From: Pseudomonas jessenii
Lineage (GTDB): Bacteria > Pseudomonadota > Gammaproteobacteria > Pseudomonadales > Pseudomonadaceae
NCBI RefSeq assembly: GCF_002236115.1
Contig: NZ_NIWT01000009.1
Span: 124,001-188,000 of the forward strand
Direction of reading: 5' to 3'
Length of the DNA: 64,000 bases
Shown here: positions 44,943-53,201 of the stretch, in pieces
Numbering within the stretch: the first letter of the stretch is position 1
How the letters are laid out: each line of letters opens with the position of its first letter
Made by a program: the position numbers and the translations under genes
The notes under the pieces: generated by a model
What the model saw: the letters and a program-made list of their open reading frames with translations, nothing else
Databases searched by the model: none
Told to the model about the DNA's origin: nothing

Positions 44943-46007
44943 CTACGACCCGACCGCTACGTCAGACTGCTGACGCACCTGATTGCGCCCGTTGCGCTTG
45001 GCCTGGTACAGCGCGTCGTCTGCGCGGGTCACCAGGCTTTCCGGTGTATCGCCGGGTTGTGCATGGGCCACGCCGAACGAGGCGGTGATGGTGTCCAGCA
45101 CCGTGTCGGTGCCCCGGGCCTTGACCCGCAGTGACTGGATTTTCAAACGCAGGCGCTCGGCAAAAGCGCCCGCGGCGGCCAGGTCCGGACAATCCTTGAG
45201 CACCACGCAAAATTCCTCGCCGCCGTAACGCGCCGCGAACGCATCGCCAGGCAGCGAATCGCGCAACACCCGGGCGACATGCTGAAGCACGCGGTCGCCC
45301 AAGGGGTGGCCGTACTGGTCGTTGAATTGCTTGAAGTGGTCGATATCCAGCATGACCAGCGCCACGCCCGTCGCCACGTTGCTCAAGGCCTGTTCAAGCT
45401 GGCGGTTGAAGGTGGTGCGGTTGAGCAATTCGGTCAGGCCATCGAGGGTCGCGGCCAGTTGGGCGCGCTCCAGTTTGTCGCGCAGGCTTTTGATTTCATG
45501 CTGTGCCGATTGCAACTGGGCGAGGAAGTGTTCCTGCTGCCCCTGCATCAGCCGGGTGCTCTGTTGCAGTTGGGTCAGGATGCTCGGCAAGCGCTCGCTG
45601 GCGGGCTCTTCAAGCATCTGCAGGTATTGGCCGAGGCTGGCCTGGAAATCCTGGTTACCCTTCACGCTGCGCGACACATCGCGCTCCATGTCGTCGACCA
45701 GATTGATCGCGTCCTGCTGCCCGGAGCGGGCGTCCGCCAGTTCATCGCGGATGATGTACTCGCGAAACAGCTTGGCGGCCGACTCCGGCGGGAAGTAGTC
45801 GAAGTCGTTGACCACCCGGTCCAGGTGCCGATTGAGCTCCGGCTCCTGGCCCTTGCTGTAGGTGTACCAGAGCGCGTAGTGCACCGGGTTGGGCGGAATG
45901 TTGTGACGAACCATCAGCGGCACTGCCTGCTTGAGCAATGCCGCCGCCTCGCGGGAGTCTTCTGGATACAGCGCTAGAACAGTCGCACGCGTGTCTGATT
46001 GGCTCAT
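44943..46007 (-). CDS. Diguanylate cyclase (GGDEF domain)
   Basis: The 354-residue protein has an N-terminal helical sensory part (about residues 1-165, no TM segment), a coiled coil (LQSAQHEIKSLRDKLERAQ) and a C-terminal GGDEF domain with the active-site RYGGEEF near residue 270. It should make cyclic di-GMP. The position of the inhibitory I-site (RxxD) reads LPGD, so product inhibition is probably absent. The N-terminal part resembles that of other Pseudomonas cytosolic cyclases. The start at 46007 fits homology, though the ribosome binding site is weak. Confidence 0.92.
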   Translation of the reverse strand: MSQSDTRATVLALYPEDSREAAALLKQAVPLMVRHNIPPNPVHYALWYTYSKGQEPELNRHLDRVVNDFDYFPPESAAKLFREYIIRDELADARSGQQDAINLVDDMERDVSRSVKGNQDFQASLGQYLQMLEEPASERLPSILTQLQQSTRLMQGQQEHFLAQLQSAQHEIKSLRDKLERAQLAATLDGLTELLNRTTFNRQLEQALSNVATGVALVMLDIDHFKQFNDQYGHPLGDRVLQHVARVLRDSLPGDAFAARYGGEEFCVVLKDCPDLAAAGAFAERLRLKIQSLRVKARGTDTVLDTITASFGVAHAQPGDTPESLVTRADDALYQAKRNGRNQVRQQSDVAVGS

Positions 46008-46131
46008 GGTTTCACTGTGATTGTTATCATTGGCGTTTGGCAAACTTGCTGAGCATAGCCATACGCCCGGCAAACGACCATCCCGAATTACACAATCATT
46101 TCAACCCGGTACGCCTGTGCCACAGGCCCGA

Positions 46132-47547
46132 TCAACTGTTGGTCGGCATCAGACCGGCCATGTTCTGGCGCCGACGATAAGCCGTATCACGGTTCGCCAG
46201 CCAGTAGTACAGCGGTGTGGTGACCACCAGCCCGACCAGCCACGATAAATCCGCACCATCAATGTGCACTGCCACGGGGCCGGTGTAGATCGGCGTGTTC
46301 ATGAACGGGATCTGCACCACGATGCCGATGGCGTAAGCCAACAGCGCCTGCGGGTTGAAGCGGCCATAGATGCCGCCGTCGACGCGGAAGATCGAGGCGA
46401 TGTCGTACTCGCCCTTGTGGATCGCGTAGAAGTCGATGAGGTTGATCGCAGTCCACGGCACCAGCACCACCAGCAACGCCAGTACCAGGTCGACGAAATG
46501 CCCGATGAAATCCGCCGAGGCGCCGATGGCCGCCACGCAGCAACCGGCCAGGATGATCAGCGACAGTACCGCCCGGCTCGAAGCAGTCGGAATCCAGCGG
46601 TGGGCAAAGGTTTGCAGCAAGGTGATCACCGACAACACGGCGCCATACAGATTCAGGGCGTTGTGGCTGATCACGCTGAGCAGGAACAGCACCAGCATCA
46701 GCGGGCCGATGGCGCCGGTCGCGAGTTTCACCGCGTCCATGGTGTCCATGCCCACCGGCGTGGCCAGCACGGCGACGGCACCGAACACGAAGGACAGGAT
46801 TGAACCCAGCGAGGAGCCGAGGTAGGTCGCCCAGAACGTCGAACTGACCTTTACGTCTTTGGGCAAGTAGCGCGAGTAGTCGGACACGTAGGGCGCGAAT
46901 GCGATCTGCCACAGCGCCGCCAGCGACACCGTGGCCAGCCAGCCGGAAATGTTGAAACTGCCACGGGTCAGGAAGTCATCGGTCTGCACGTGGGTCAGGA
47001 TGTAGCCGAAACCGAGCACGATGCCGAGGCCCAGCACCCAGGTGCCGATGCGATTGAGCACGTGGATGAAGCGGTAGCCAATGATGCCGATGATCCCCGA
47101 GCCAAGACCGCCGAGGACGATGCCGACCGACACCGGCACGCTCTCGACCACGCCATGCAGCGACTTGCCGGCCAGGACGATGTTGGAAGCGAAGAAACCG
47201 ATGTACATCACGCCGGCAATCACCACCACCAGCAACGCGCCCAGCGAACCGAACTGAGCGCGACTCTGGATCATCTGCGGAATGCCCATCTGCGGGCCTT
47301 GCGCCGAGTGCAGCGCCATCAGCACACCGCCGACCAGGTGGCCGACAATGATCGCGACGATGCCCCAGACCAGATTCAGGTGAAACAACTGCACGCCAAG
47401 CGCGCCGGTAACGATGGGCAACGGCGCGATATTGCCGCCGAACCACAGGGTGAACAGATCTTTGACCTTTCCGTGGCGATCCTCAGGGGGGACGTACCCG
47501 ATCGTGTGCTTCTCGATGAGCGGGGCGGATGAAGCGGTGGTGGACAT
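46132..47547 (-). CDS. NCS1-family purine/cytosine permease
   Basis: The 471-residue protein has 12 predicted TM helices and NCS1 features: DLFTLWFGGNIAPLPIVTGA near residue 35, SRAQFGSLGALL near 100 and an FAPYVSDYSRYLP segment near 220. NCS1 members import cytosine, purines, allantoin, hydantoins or thiamin with a proton or sodium. GGAG precedes the ATG. It sits downstream of the amide/amine catabolism-like operon on the same strand but is separated from it by a REP cluster of about 450 bases. Confidence 0.9.
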   Translation of the reverse strand: MSTTASSAPLIEKHTIGYVPPEDRHGKVKDLFTLWFGGNIAPLPIVTGALGVQLFHLNLVWGIVAIIVGHLVGGVLMALHSAQGPQMGIPQMIQSRAQFGSLGALLVVVIAGVMYIGFFASNIVLAGKSLHGVVESVPVSVGIVLGGLGSGIIGIIGYRFIHVLNRIGTWVLGLGIVLGFGYILTHVQTDDFLTRGSFNISGWLATVSLAALWQIAFAPYVSDYSRYLPKDVKVSSTFWATYLGSSLGSILSFVFGAVAVLATPVGMDTMDAVKLATGAIGPLMLVLFLLSVISHNALNLYGAVLSVITLLQTFAHRWIPTASSRAVLSLIILAGCCVAAIGASADFIGHFVDLVLALLVVLVPWTAINLIDFYAIHKGEYDIASIFRVDGGIYGRFNPQALLAYAIGIVVQIPFMNTPIYTGPVAVHIDGADLSWLVGLVVTTPLYYWLANRDTAYRRRQNMAGLMPTNS

Positions 47548-47779
47548 GACGAACTCCAAGGCAAGGATGAGTACGTGTTCGTACTTCGGTGTGCGCGGGC
47601 ATACCTGCGCATTTCTTGTTGGAGGCGATCATGGACAAAGAGCGAGAGGAGGAAAATTAGTTAATTTGTGCCTTTAAACCTTAAAAAAGATTGCGTGGTT
47701 TTCCGGAATAACCGGCAGAAAAAACCAATAAAAATAAAATATTGATCAGAACACCATGACAACTGAACGACGAAATCCC

Positions 47780-48213
47780 TGTGGGAGCGAGCTTGCTCGC
47801 GATGGCGGAGAGTCAGCCAACGAAGATGTTGAATCTGACGGCCTCATCGCGAGCAAGCTCGCTCCCACAGGGTCCTTCGTCCGAATTGACTACCATCGTC
47901 ATTCCGTGAAGACGGCAAAGCATGAACCCGAGGTATTGCACTGTGCTTTTTGTGGGAGCGAGCTTGCTCGCGATGGCGGTGAGTCAGCCAACGAAGATGT
48001 TGGATCTGACGGCCTCATCGCGAGCAAGCTCGCTCCCACAGGGTCCTTCGTCCGAATTGACTACCATCGTCATTCCGTGAAGACGGCAAAGCATGAACCC
48101 GAGGTATTGCACTGCGCTTTTTGTGGGAGCGAGCTTGCTCGCGATGGCGGCGGCACATCCAACATCGATGTGACTGAAGTACCGCTTTCGCGAGCAAGCC
48201 CGCTCCCACAGGG
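47780..48213. repeat. REP cluster with a 171-bp tandem duplication
   Basis: Three inverted REP pairs lie in a row. The segment starting at 47780 recurs at 47951 and again starts at 48122, so the period is 171 bases. The first two units are almost identical over their whole length, and the third is homologous only through its first REP. The 682-base gap between genes contains nothing else. Confidence 0.92.
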
Positions 48214-48230
48214 GTTATGCGGTGCCTGTA

Positions 48231-49271
48231 TCAGCGCGCAGCCCAGGCATTGAAGCGCTGCTCAAGTTCCTCGCCATGGTCAACCCAGAACTCTGCGTCC
48301 ACGGCCCGCGCGCCGGCCAGGTTGGCCTCGGCGGTCGGCAGTTGATCCTGCACATCCTTGGGCAGCAATGGCAGGGTCTGGCGATGGACCGGCCCGTAGG
48401 GGATGGTTTCCGAGAAGACTTTTTGCGTCTGCGGCTGGCTGGCAAAGGCGATGAAGTTTTCCGCCAGCGCCTTGTTCGGCGTGCCTTTGACCACCGCCCA
48501 GTATTCCGGGTCGTACAGGCTCTGCGGCCAGACGATGCTCAGTTTCATGCCTTCCTTCTGCGCCGAAGCGATCCGGCCGTTGTAGGCCGCGCTCATCACC
48601 ACGTCACCGGCCACCAGCCATTGCGCCGGCTGCGCGCCCGCCTCCCACCACTGGATGTTCGGCTTGATCTGGTCGAGCTTGGCAAAAGCCCGCGTCACGC
48701 CTTGCGGGGTTTTCAAGACCTTGTACACGTCGTCCGCCTTGACGCCGTCGGCGAGCAACGCGATTTCCAGGGTGTACTTGGCGCTCTTGCGCAGGCCGCG
48801 CTTGCCCGGGAAGTCGGCGACGTTCCAGAAGTCGGCCCAGGACTGCGGCGCCTTGGCCTGCTTGCTCTGGTCGTAGGCCATGACCATCGACCAGACATAG
48901 GTTGCGACACCGCACTCGGTCAGCGCACCCGGCACGAAGTTCGCCGAATCACCAAAGCGTCCCGCATCGAGCTTCTCGAACAGGCCCTCTTCGCAGCCAC
49001 GCAACAACTCGGGGCTTTCGACTTCCACCACGTCCCAGCTGGTGTGACCGGCGGAAACCATGGCCTTGATCTTCGACAGCTCGCCGTTGTACTCCCCGGC
49101 GATGATGTTGCCCGCGCCGCTGGCGTTGAAGGGCTGGAAGTAGGCCTTATCCTGGGCCTGTTTGGTAGCACCACCGAAGGAAATCACGGTGAGGTCCTGA
49201 GGGGCCGCCCACACACTGGCACTCAACAACGCCAGGGCAAACGGAACACTGCAACGCAAGGATCTGGACAT
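48231..49271 (-). CDS. Periplasmic binding protein of a polyamine-type ABC transporter
   Basis: The 346-residue protein has a signal peptide (cut after VWA) and a family 1-like binding fold of the PotD/SBP_bac type (LTVISFGGATKQAQDKAYFQ, SWDVVEVESPELLRGCEEG, GPVHRQTLPLLP). No ATPase or permease gene is next to it, so it must use a distant transporter. It is the last gene of the minus-strand operon that begins with the flavin monooxygenase, with 35 bases between it and the argE-like gene. Confidence 0.87.
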   Translation of the reverse strand: MSRSLRCSVPFALALLSASVWAAPQDLTVISFGGATKQAQDKAYFQPFNASGAGNIIAGEYNGELSKIKAMVSAGHTSWDVVEVESPELLRGCEEGLFEKLDAGRFGDSANFVPGALTECGVATYVWSMVMAYDQSKQAKAPQSWADFWNVADFPGKRGLRKSAKYTLEIALLADGVKADDVYKVLKTPQGVTRAFAKLDQIKPNIQWWEAGAQPAQWLVAGDVVMSAAYNGRIASAQKEGMKLSIVWPQSLYDPEYWAVVKGTPNKALAENFIAFASQPQTQKVFSETIPYGPVHRQTLPLLPKDVQDQLPTAEANLAGARAVDAEFWVDHGEELEQRFNAWAAR

Positions 49272-49306
49272 GGATCGCTTCCTCGGGGCTTATCGGCCCG
49301 TTGTTG

Positions 49307-50476
49307 TTATGGGTGTTCGGATTCACTCAAGTAAGCCGCCAGGCGATCCATCAAGCGGTCACAGGCCACCATCTGATCAACGCTGACAAATTCATCGGGC
49401 TTGTGCCCCTGGTCCATGCTGCCGGGACCGCAGACCACCGATGGAATCCCGGCCTGATCGAACAGCCCGCCTTCGGTGCCAAAGGCCACGGTGCTGAACT
49501 CGTCACTGCCGCACAGCTGGGCAATCAGCCGGGCCGCTGCACTGTCGGCGGGTGTCGCCAGGCCGGGATAGGCCGAGATTTTTTCAAAGCGGATACCGGT
49601 ATCGGTGTCCACGGCCTGCATGGCCGGCAGCAACGTCTGCTCGGCGTAGTCCTGCAACTCATCGACGACCACTTGCGGGGCGAAGTCCGGCAAGGCGCGG
49701 ATCTCGAAATCGAAACGGCAGTCCGCTGGAACGATGTTCAGCGCCGTACCGCCCTGGATCACTCCGACCTGCACGGTCGAGAACGCAGGGTCGAAGCGCT
49801 TGTCGTGCAATTGCGGGCGAGCCAGTGTGGCGCCGATGTCACCCAGCCGACCGATCAGGCGTGAGGCCTGCTCGATGGCATTGACCCCATATGGCGCGTA
49901 AGCCGAATGACAGGCGGCGCCGCGCACGTGACACCGCATCGCCAGTTTGCCCTTGTGGCCGAGCACCGGCTTGAGCTCGGTCGGCTCGCCGATCAAACAC
50001 AGCGCCGGTGCCGGGATGCGTTGGGGCAGCACCTCCAGCAAGCCGCGCACGCCGAGGCAACCGACCTCTTCGTCATAGGAAAACGCCAAATGCACCGGGC
50101 GCTTTAAAGGGCTGGAGAGAAACATCGGCACAGCGGCCAGCACAGAAGCCAGATAGCCTTTCATGTCCGCGCTGCCGCGACCGTAAAGCTTGCCGTCCGC
50201 CTCGCTCAGGCAGAACGGTTCGACCGTCCAGGCCTGGCCGTCCACCGGCACCACGTCGGTGTGCCCGGACAACACGATGCCGCCGGCCACACGCGGGCCG
50301 ACCGTGGCCAACAGATTGGCCTTGGTCCGCTCGGCGTTGTAGATCAGTTCGCAATCCACGCCCAGTTCGTGCAGGTAGTCGCGCACGAACTCGATCAGCT
50401 CCAGGTTCGAATCACGGCTGACCGTGGCGAACCCGATCAATCGCGCGAGCATGGCGCGGCTGCGCAACTCACTCAT
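49307..50476 (-). CDS. argE: ArgE/DapE-family deacetylase (M20 peptidase)
   Basis: The 389-residue protein has the M20 metal-site motifs SGHTDVVPVDGQAW (His/Asp), YGRGSADMKG (Asp), SYDEEVGCLG (catalytic Glu pair) and a C-terminal GPGSMDQGHKPDEFV (His). It matches N-acetylornithine deacetylase most closely. Because the gene is inside a catabolism-like operon, not with arginine genes, the real substrate may be another N-acyl amino acid. The ATG overlaps the DUF1028 stop by eight bases, so the two are coupled. Confidence 0.88.
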   Translation of the reverse strand: MSELRSRAMLARLIGFATVSRDSNLELIEFVRDYLHELGVDCELIYNAERTKANLLATVGPRVAGGIVLSGHTDVVPVDGQAWTVEPFCLSEADGKLYGRGSADMKGYLASVLAAVPMFLSSPLKRPVHLAFSYDEEVGCLGVRGLLEVLPQRIPAPALCLIGEPTELKPVLGHKGKLAMRCHVRGAACHSAYAPYGVNAIEQASRLIGRLGDIGATLARPQLHDKRFDPAFSTVQVGVIQGGTALNIVPADCRFDFEIRALPDFAPQVVVDELQDYAEQTLLPAMQAVDTDTGIRFEKISAYPGLATPADSAAARLIAQLCGSDEFSTVAFGTEGGLFDQAGIPSVVCGPGSMDQGHKPDEFVSVDQMVACDRLMDRLAAYLSESEHP

Positions 50477-51143
50477 CGCCGGGCACTCCATACGCGGGGG
50501 CCAGGGTCGGATTGAGGGCGCGGGTCAGATAGTCCTGCAATTGCGGCTCGTAGGCCGTCCACAGTTTGCCCAGCTCGCCAATCGGGTTTTCCTCGGCCCA
50601 GTCCACCCGCAGGTCGACAATCGGCCAGGTCAGGTCACCCACCACCGACAACGCCGCCGAGTGCACCGCGCCGGCTTCGCCGCCAGCGTCCTGCCCGGCC
50701 TGCAAGGCGCTCATCAGCCGGGTGGCGAGGCAGCCTTCGCTGTTTTCGAACGCCGCGACCATCGCCTCGATCACCCCACTGTTGGCCAGCAGGTTGCCGG
50801 CCGCCACGCATTGGTCACCGGCCACAGCGTTATTGATGCCCAAGGCATGATTGCCACTGAACACCGCCGTGCGCCCGTGGGCATCCACCACCGCCACCTG
50901 GCGATACTGGCTGTAGCCGTTGCGGGTCAATGAGTGGTCCAGCGCCTGGGGCGGCGCCGAGCCATTGGCCAGTTCATCGAGGATCTGCGGGCCGAGGGCC
51001 GGCAGCGTGATGTTCTGGCTCGACACCGCGCCGACACCGGCCCGCAGCCACGGGCAGCGCGCGCCGACGGCAATGCTCGAAGAGCTGATGGCAATGCCCA
51101 GCTGGCCGGTCTCGGCGCAGCGACCCACGATGGAAAAAGTCAT
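50469..51143 (-). CDS. DUF1028 family protein
   Basis: The 224-residue protein starts MTFSIVGRCAETGQLGIAIS and has the DUF1028 features QNITLPALGPQILDEL and GNLLANSGVIEAM. The family has an Ntn-hydrolase-like look and often co-occurs with RidA and M20 peptidases, but its reaction is unknown. It lies between the ridA-like gene (10 bases) and argE (overlap). Confidence 0.88.
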   Translation of the reverse strand: MTFSIVGRCAETGQLGIAISSSSIAVGARCPWLRAGVGAVSSQNITLPALGPQILDELANGSAPPQALDHSLTRNGYSQYRQVAVVDAHGRTAVFSGNHALGINNAVAGDQCVAAGNLLANSGVIEAMVAAFENSEGCLATRLMSALQAGQDAGGEAGAVHSAALSVVGDLTWPIVDLRVDWAEENPIGELGKLWTAYEPQLQDYLTRALNPTLAPAYGVPGDE

Positions 51144-51153
51144 GGCGAATTCC

Positions 51154-51564
51154 TTATTCAGGGATGACGGCGATCACATCAATTTCCATCAGCCACTGCG
51201 GCTGGCCGAGGGCGCTGACCACAAGGCCGGTGGAAATCGGGAACACGCCCTTGAGCCACTTGCCGACCTCCTGGTACACCGGCTCGCGATAGCGCGGGTC
51301 GATCAGGTAGGTGGTGGTCTTGACGATGTGGCTCAGGTCGCTGCCCGCCTCTTCCAGCAGTTGCTTGACGTTGCGCATGGCCTGCTCGGCCTGGGCGCGC
51401 GGATCACCGAGGCCCACCAGTTGGCCGTTGAAATCGGTGCCGACCTGACCACGCACATACACGGTGTTGCCGGCGCGCACGGCCTGGCACAAATCGTTGT
51501 CCAGCGTCTGGTTCGGGTAGGTGTCTTTGGTGTTGAACATGCGGATGCGGGTATGAGTAGGCAT
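51154..51564 (-). CDS. RidA family protein
   Basis: The 136-residue protein belongs to the RidA/YjgF family, with VYVRGQVGTDFNGQLVG near residue 36 and the end MEIDVIAVIPE. Members hydrolyse reactive enamine/imine products of amine-oxidising or PLP enzymes. The Arg normally found near residue 105 is not obvious (a STGLVVSALGQPQ segment occurs there), so it may be a non-archetypal RidA subgroup. Its start shares one base with the stop of the monooxygenase gene. Confidence 0.87.
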   Translation of the reverse strand: MPTHTRIRMFNTKDTYPNQTLDNDLCQAVRAGNTVYVRGQVGTDFNGQLVGLGDPRAQAEQAMRNVKQLLEEAGSDLSHIVKTTTYLIDPRYREPVYQEVGKWLKGVFPISTGLVVSALGQPQWLMEIDVIAVIPE

Positions 51565-52925
51565 TAACGAACTCCCATGAGGCTGGCTTTGTGAATAGGT
51601 GCACGGGCGGCTTCGGCTTGACGCTGGGTCGCATCCCGGTAGTTGAGATAGGTGTGCTGTTTAACGATGTGGTCGGCGATGTGCTTGGCGTCGTGCCAAA
51701 CGCCCCAGATAAACGCGGAGCCACGACGGGACTGCCAAGGCAACCCCACGAAATACACCCCCGGCTCGGCCGACACACCGCGCTGGTGCTGCGGCTTGCC
51801 GTTTTCCTTGAAGGCATCGACCTTCAGCCAGCTGTAATCGGTGGAGTAACCAGTGGCCCAGATAATCGTGGTGACGCCGGCCTTGAGCAGATCCAGCTCC
51901 AGGATTGGATTGGTCACGCAATCCGGGTCCGCCAGCATGGCCCGGGCTTCGGGTTCCAACGGCAGGTCCAGGCCATTGCGTTCGATGTAGGCGTCGGCCT
52001 TGTCGAGCAACGCCAAGTAGTTTTCATCGCCGCGCTGGATGTTGTCAGCGAGGTTGTTTTCGAAACTCACCATGGCGCCGTTAAACGCTTGGGTCAGGCC
52101 AACCAGGGTCATGCCTTGGTGAGCCAGCCGGCGGAAGTCCACGGTATGGCCGCCACGGGCACCGCTCACGGCGATGGTCACGTGTTCCTTGCCCGGTTGC
52201 ATGGCTTCGGCATCCCACTCGCCAAGCACCCCCAGCCACCAGCAGAAATCACGGTTGCGATAGGCACGCGGCGGACGATCGTGGGCGCCCACCGACAGGT
52301 AGACCTGCTTGCCGGAACGTTGCAGTTCATCGGCGATCTGCACGCCCGAAGAACCTGCGCCCACCACCAGCACCGCGCCTTCGGCCAGTTGCTGCGGGTT
52401 GTAGTATTGGGCGGAATGAATCTGAGTGATGCCAGCGATTTGTGGGGCAATCGGCGGAATGGCCGGACGCTGGAACGGACCGGTGGCGACCACCACATGC
52501 CGGGCCTCGATCACGCCATCAGAGGTTTCAACGGTGAAACCGGGACGGTCGATGTTACGTTCGACTTTCTTCACGTCCACGCCGGTACGGATCGGCGCGT
52601 TGAACTTGCGGGCATAGGCTTCGAAGTACTGAGCCACCTGCTCTTTCCCGGCGAAGGCATCCGGGTCCAGACCGTCGAATTCCAGCCCCGGGAAGCGGTC
52701 GTGCCAGGCCGGGCCGTTGGCTACCAGCGAATCCCAGCGACCGGTGCGCCAGGCTTCGGCGATACGATTGCGCTCCACAACGAGGTGAGGCACACCGAGC
52801 TTGCTCAGGTGTTCACTCATGGCCACGCCGGCCTGGCCGGCGCCAACAACAAGCGTATCAATTTCGGTTTTATCAACTGTCATGGCTGTGCACTTCTGAA
52901 AGGTGGTTTGATTCAGGTCGGTCAT
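51564..52925 (-). CDS. Flavin-containing monooxygenase
   Basis: The 453-residue protein has two Rossmann motifs: VVGAGQAGVAMSEHL near residue 23 for FAD and VVGAGSSGVQIADEL near 185 for NADPH, plus WATGYSTDYSWLK near 370. It resembles CzcO/YUCCA-type FMOs that oxidise amines, sulfides or ketones. It is the first gene of the operon FMO-RidA-DUF1028-ArgE-binding protein and probably makes the first oxidation step. GAGGCGG precedes ATG 52925; an inner ATG at 52883 is possible. Confidence 0.9.
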   Translation of the reverse strand: MTDLNQTTFQKCTAMTVDKTEIDTLVVGAGQAGVAMSEHLSKLGVPHLVVERNRIAEAWRTGRWDSLVANGPAWHDRFPGLEFDGLDPDAFAGKEQVAQYFEAYARKFNAPIRTGVDVKKVERNIDRPGFTVETSDGVIEARHVVVATGPFQRPAIPPIAPQIAGITQIHSAQYYNPQQLAEGAVLVVGAGSSGVQIADELQRSGKQVYLSVGAHDRPPRAYRNRDFCWWLGVLGEWDAEAMQPGKEHVTIAVSGARGGHTVDFRRLAHQGMTLVGLTQAFNGAMVSFENNLADNIQRGDENYLALLDKADAYIERNGLDLPLEPEARAMLADPDCVTNPILELDLLKAGVTTIIWATGYSTDYSWLKVDAFKENGKPQHQRGVSAEPGVYFVGLPWQSRRGSAFIWGVWHDAKHIADHIVKQHTYLNYRDATQRQAEAARAPIHKASLMGVR

Positions 52926-53201
52926 GGCTGCCGCCTCGATTCTGATCACTGTTGTTCTTCTGCTGCGGCTATCGGTGTCAGGGTGTTGGCCGCATTCTGT
53001 TCGGAGCCGGGAAATAGCGAAATTATGTTTTTTGTGGTTGCTGGCGAGGAAAAAGCGTCGAGCCGACCGGTCGGCTGTGCAAGGTTGCGGGAGGCCTGAT
53101 CCCGGCCTATGGTCCTAGCGATGCAATGCCGGCGATTGACGCCTGATGGCACAGCGCCGGTCGATGTCCACCCAGTGCGAATAGCGCAAGGAAGTGACGA
53201 C

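Noticed and set aside
47780-48213. CRISPR array
   Set aside because: The repeated unit is 171 bases with palindromic REPs and identical spacers; no cas genes are present.
47756-48253. Open frame of 165 codons over the REP cluster
   Set aside because: The repeated peptide (GSELARDGGESANEDV type) is translated REP sequence, a frequent false gene in Pseudomonas.
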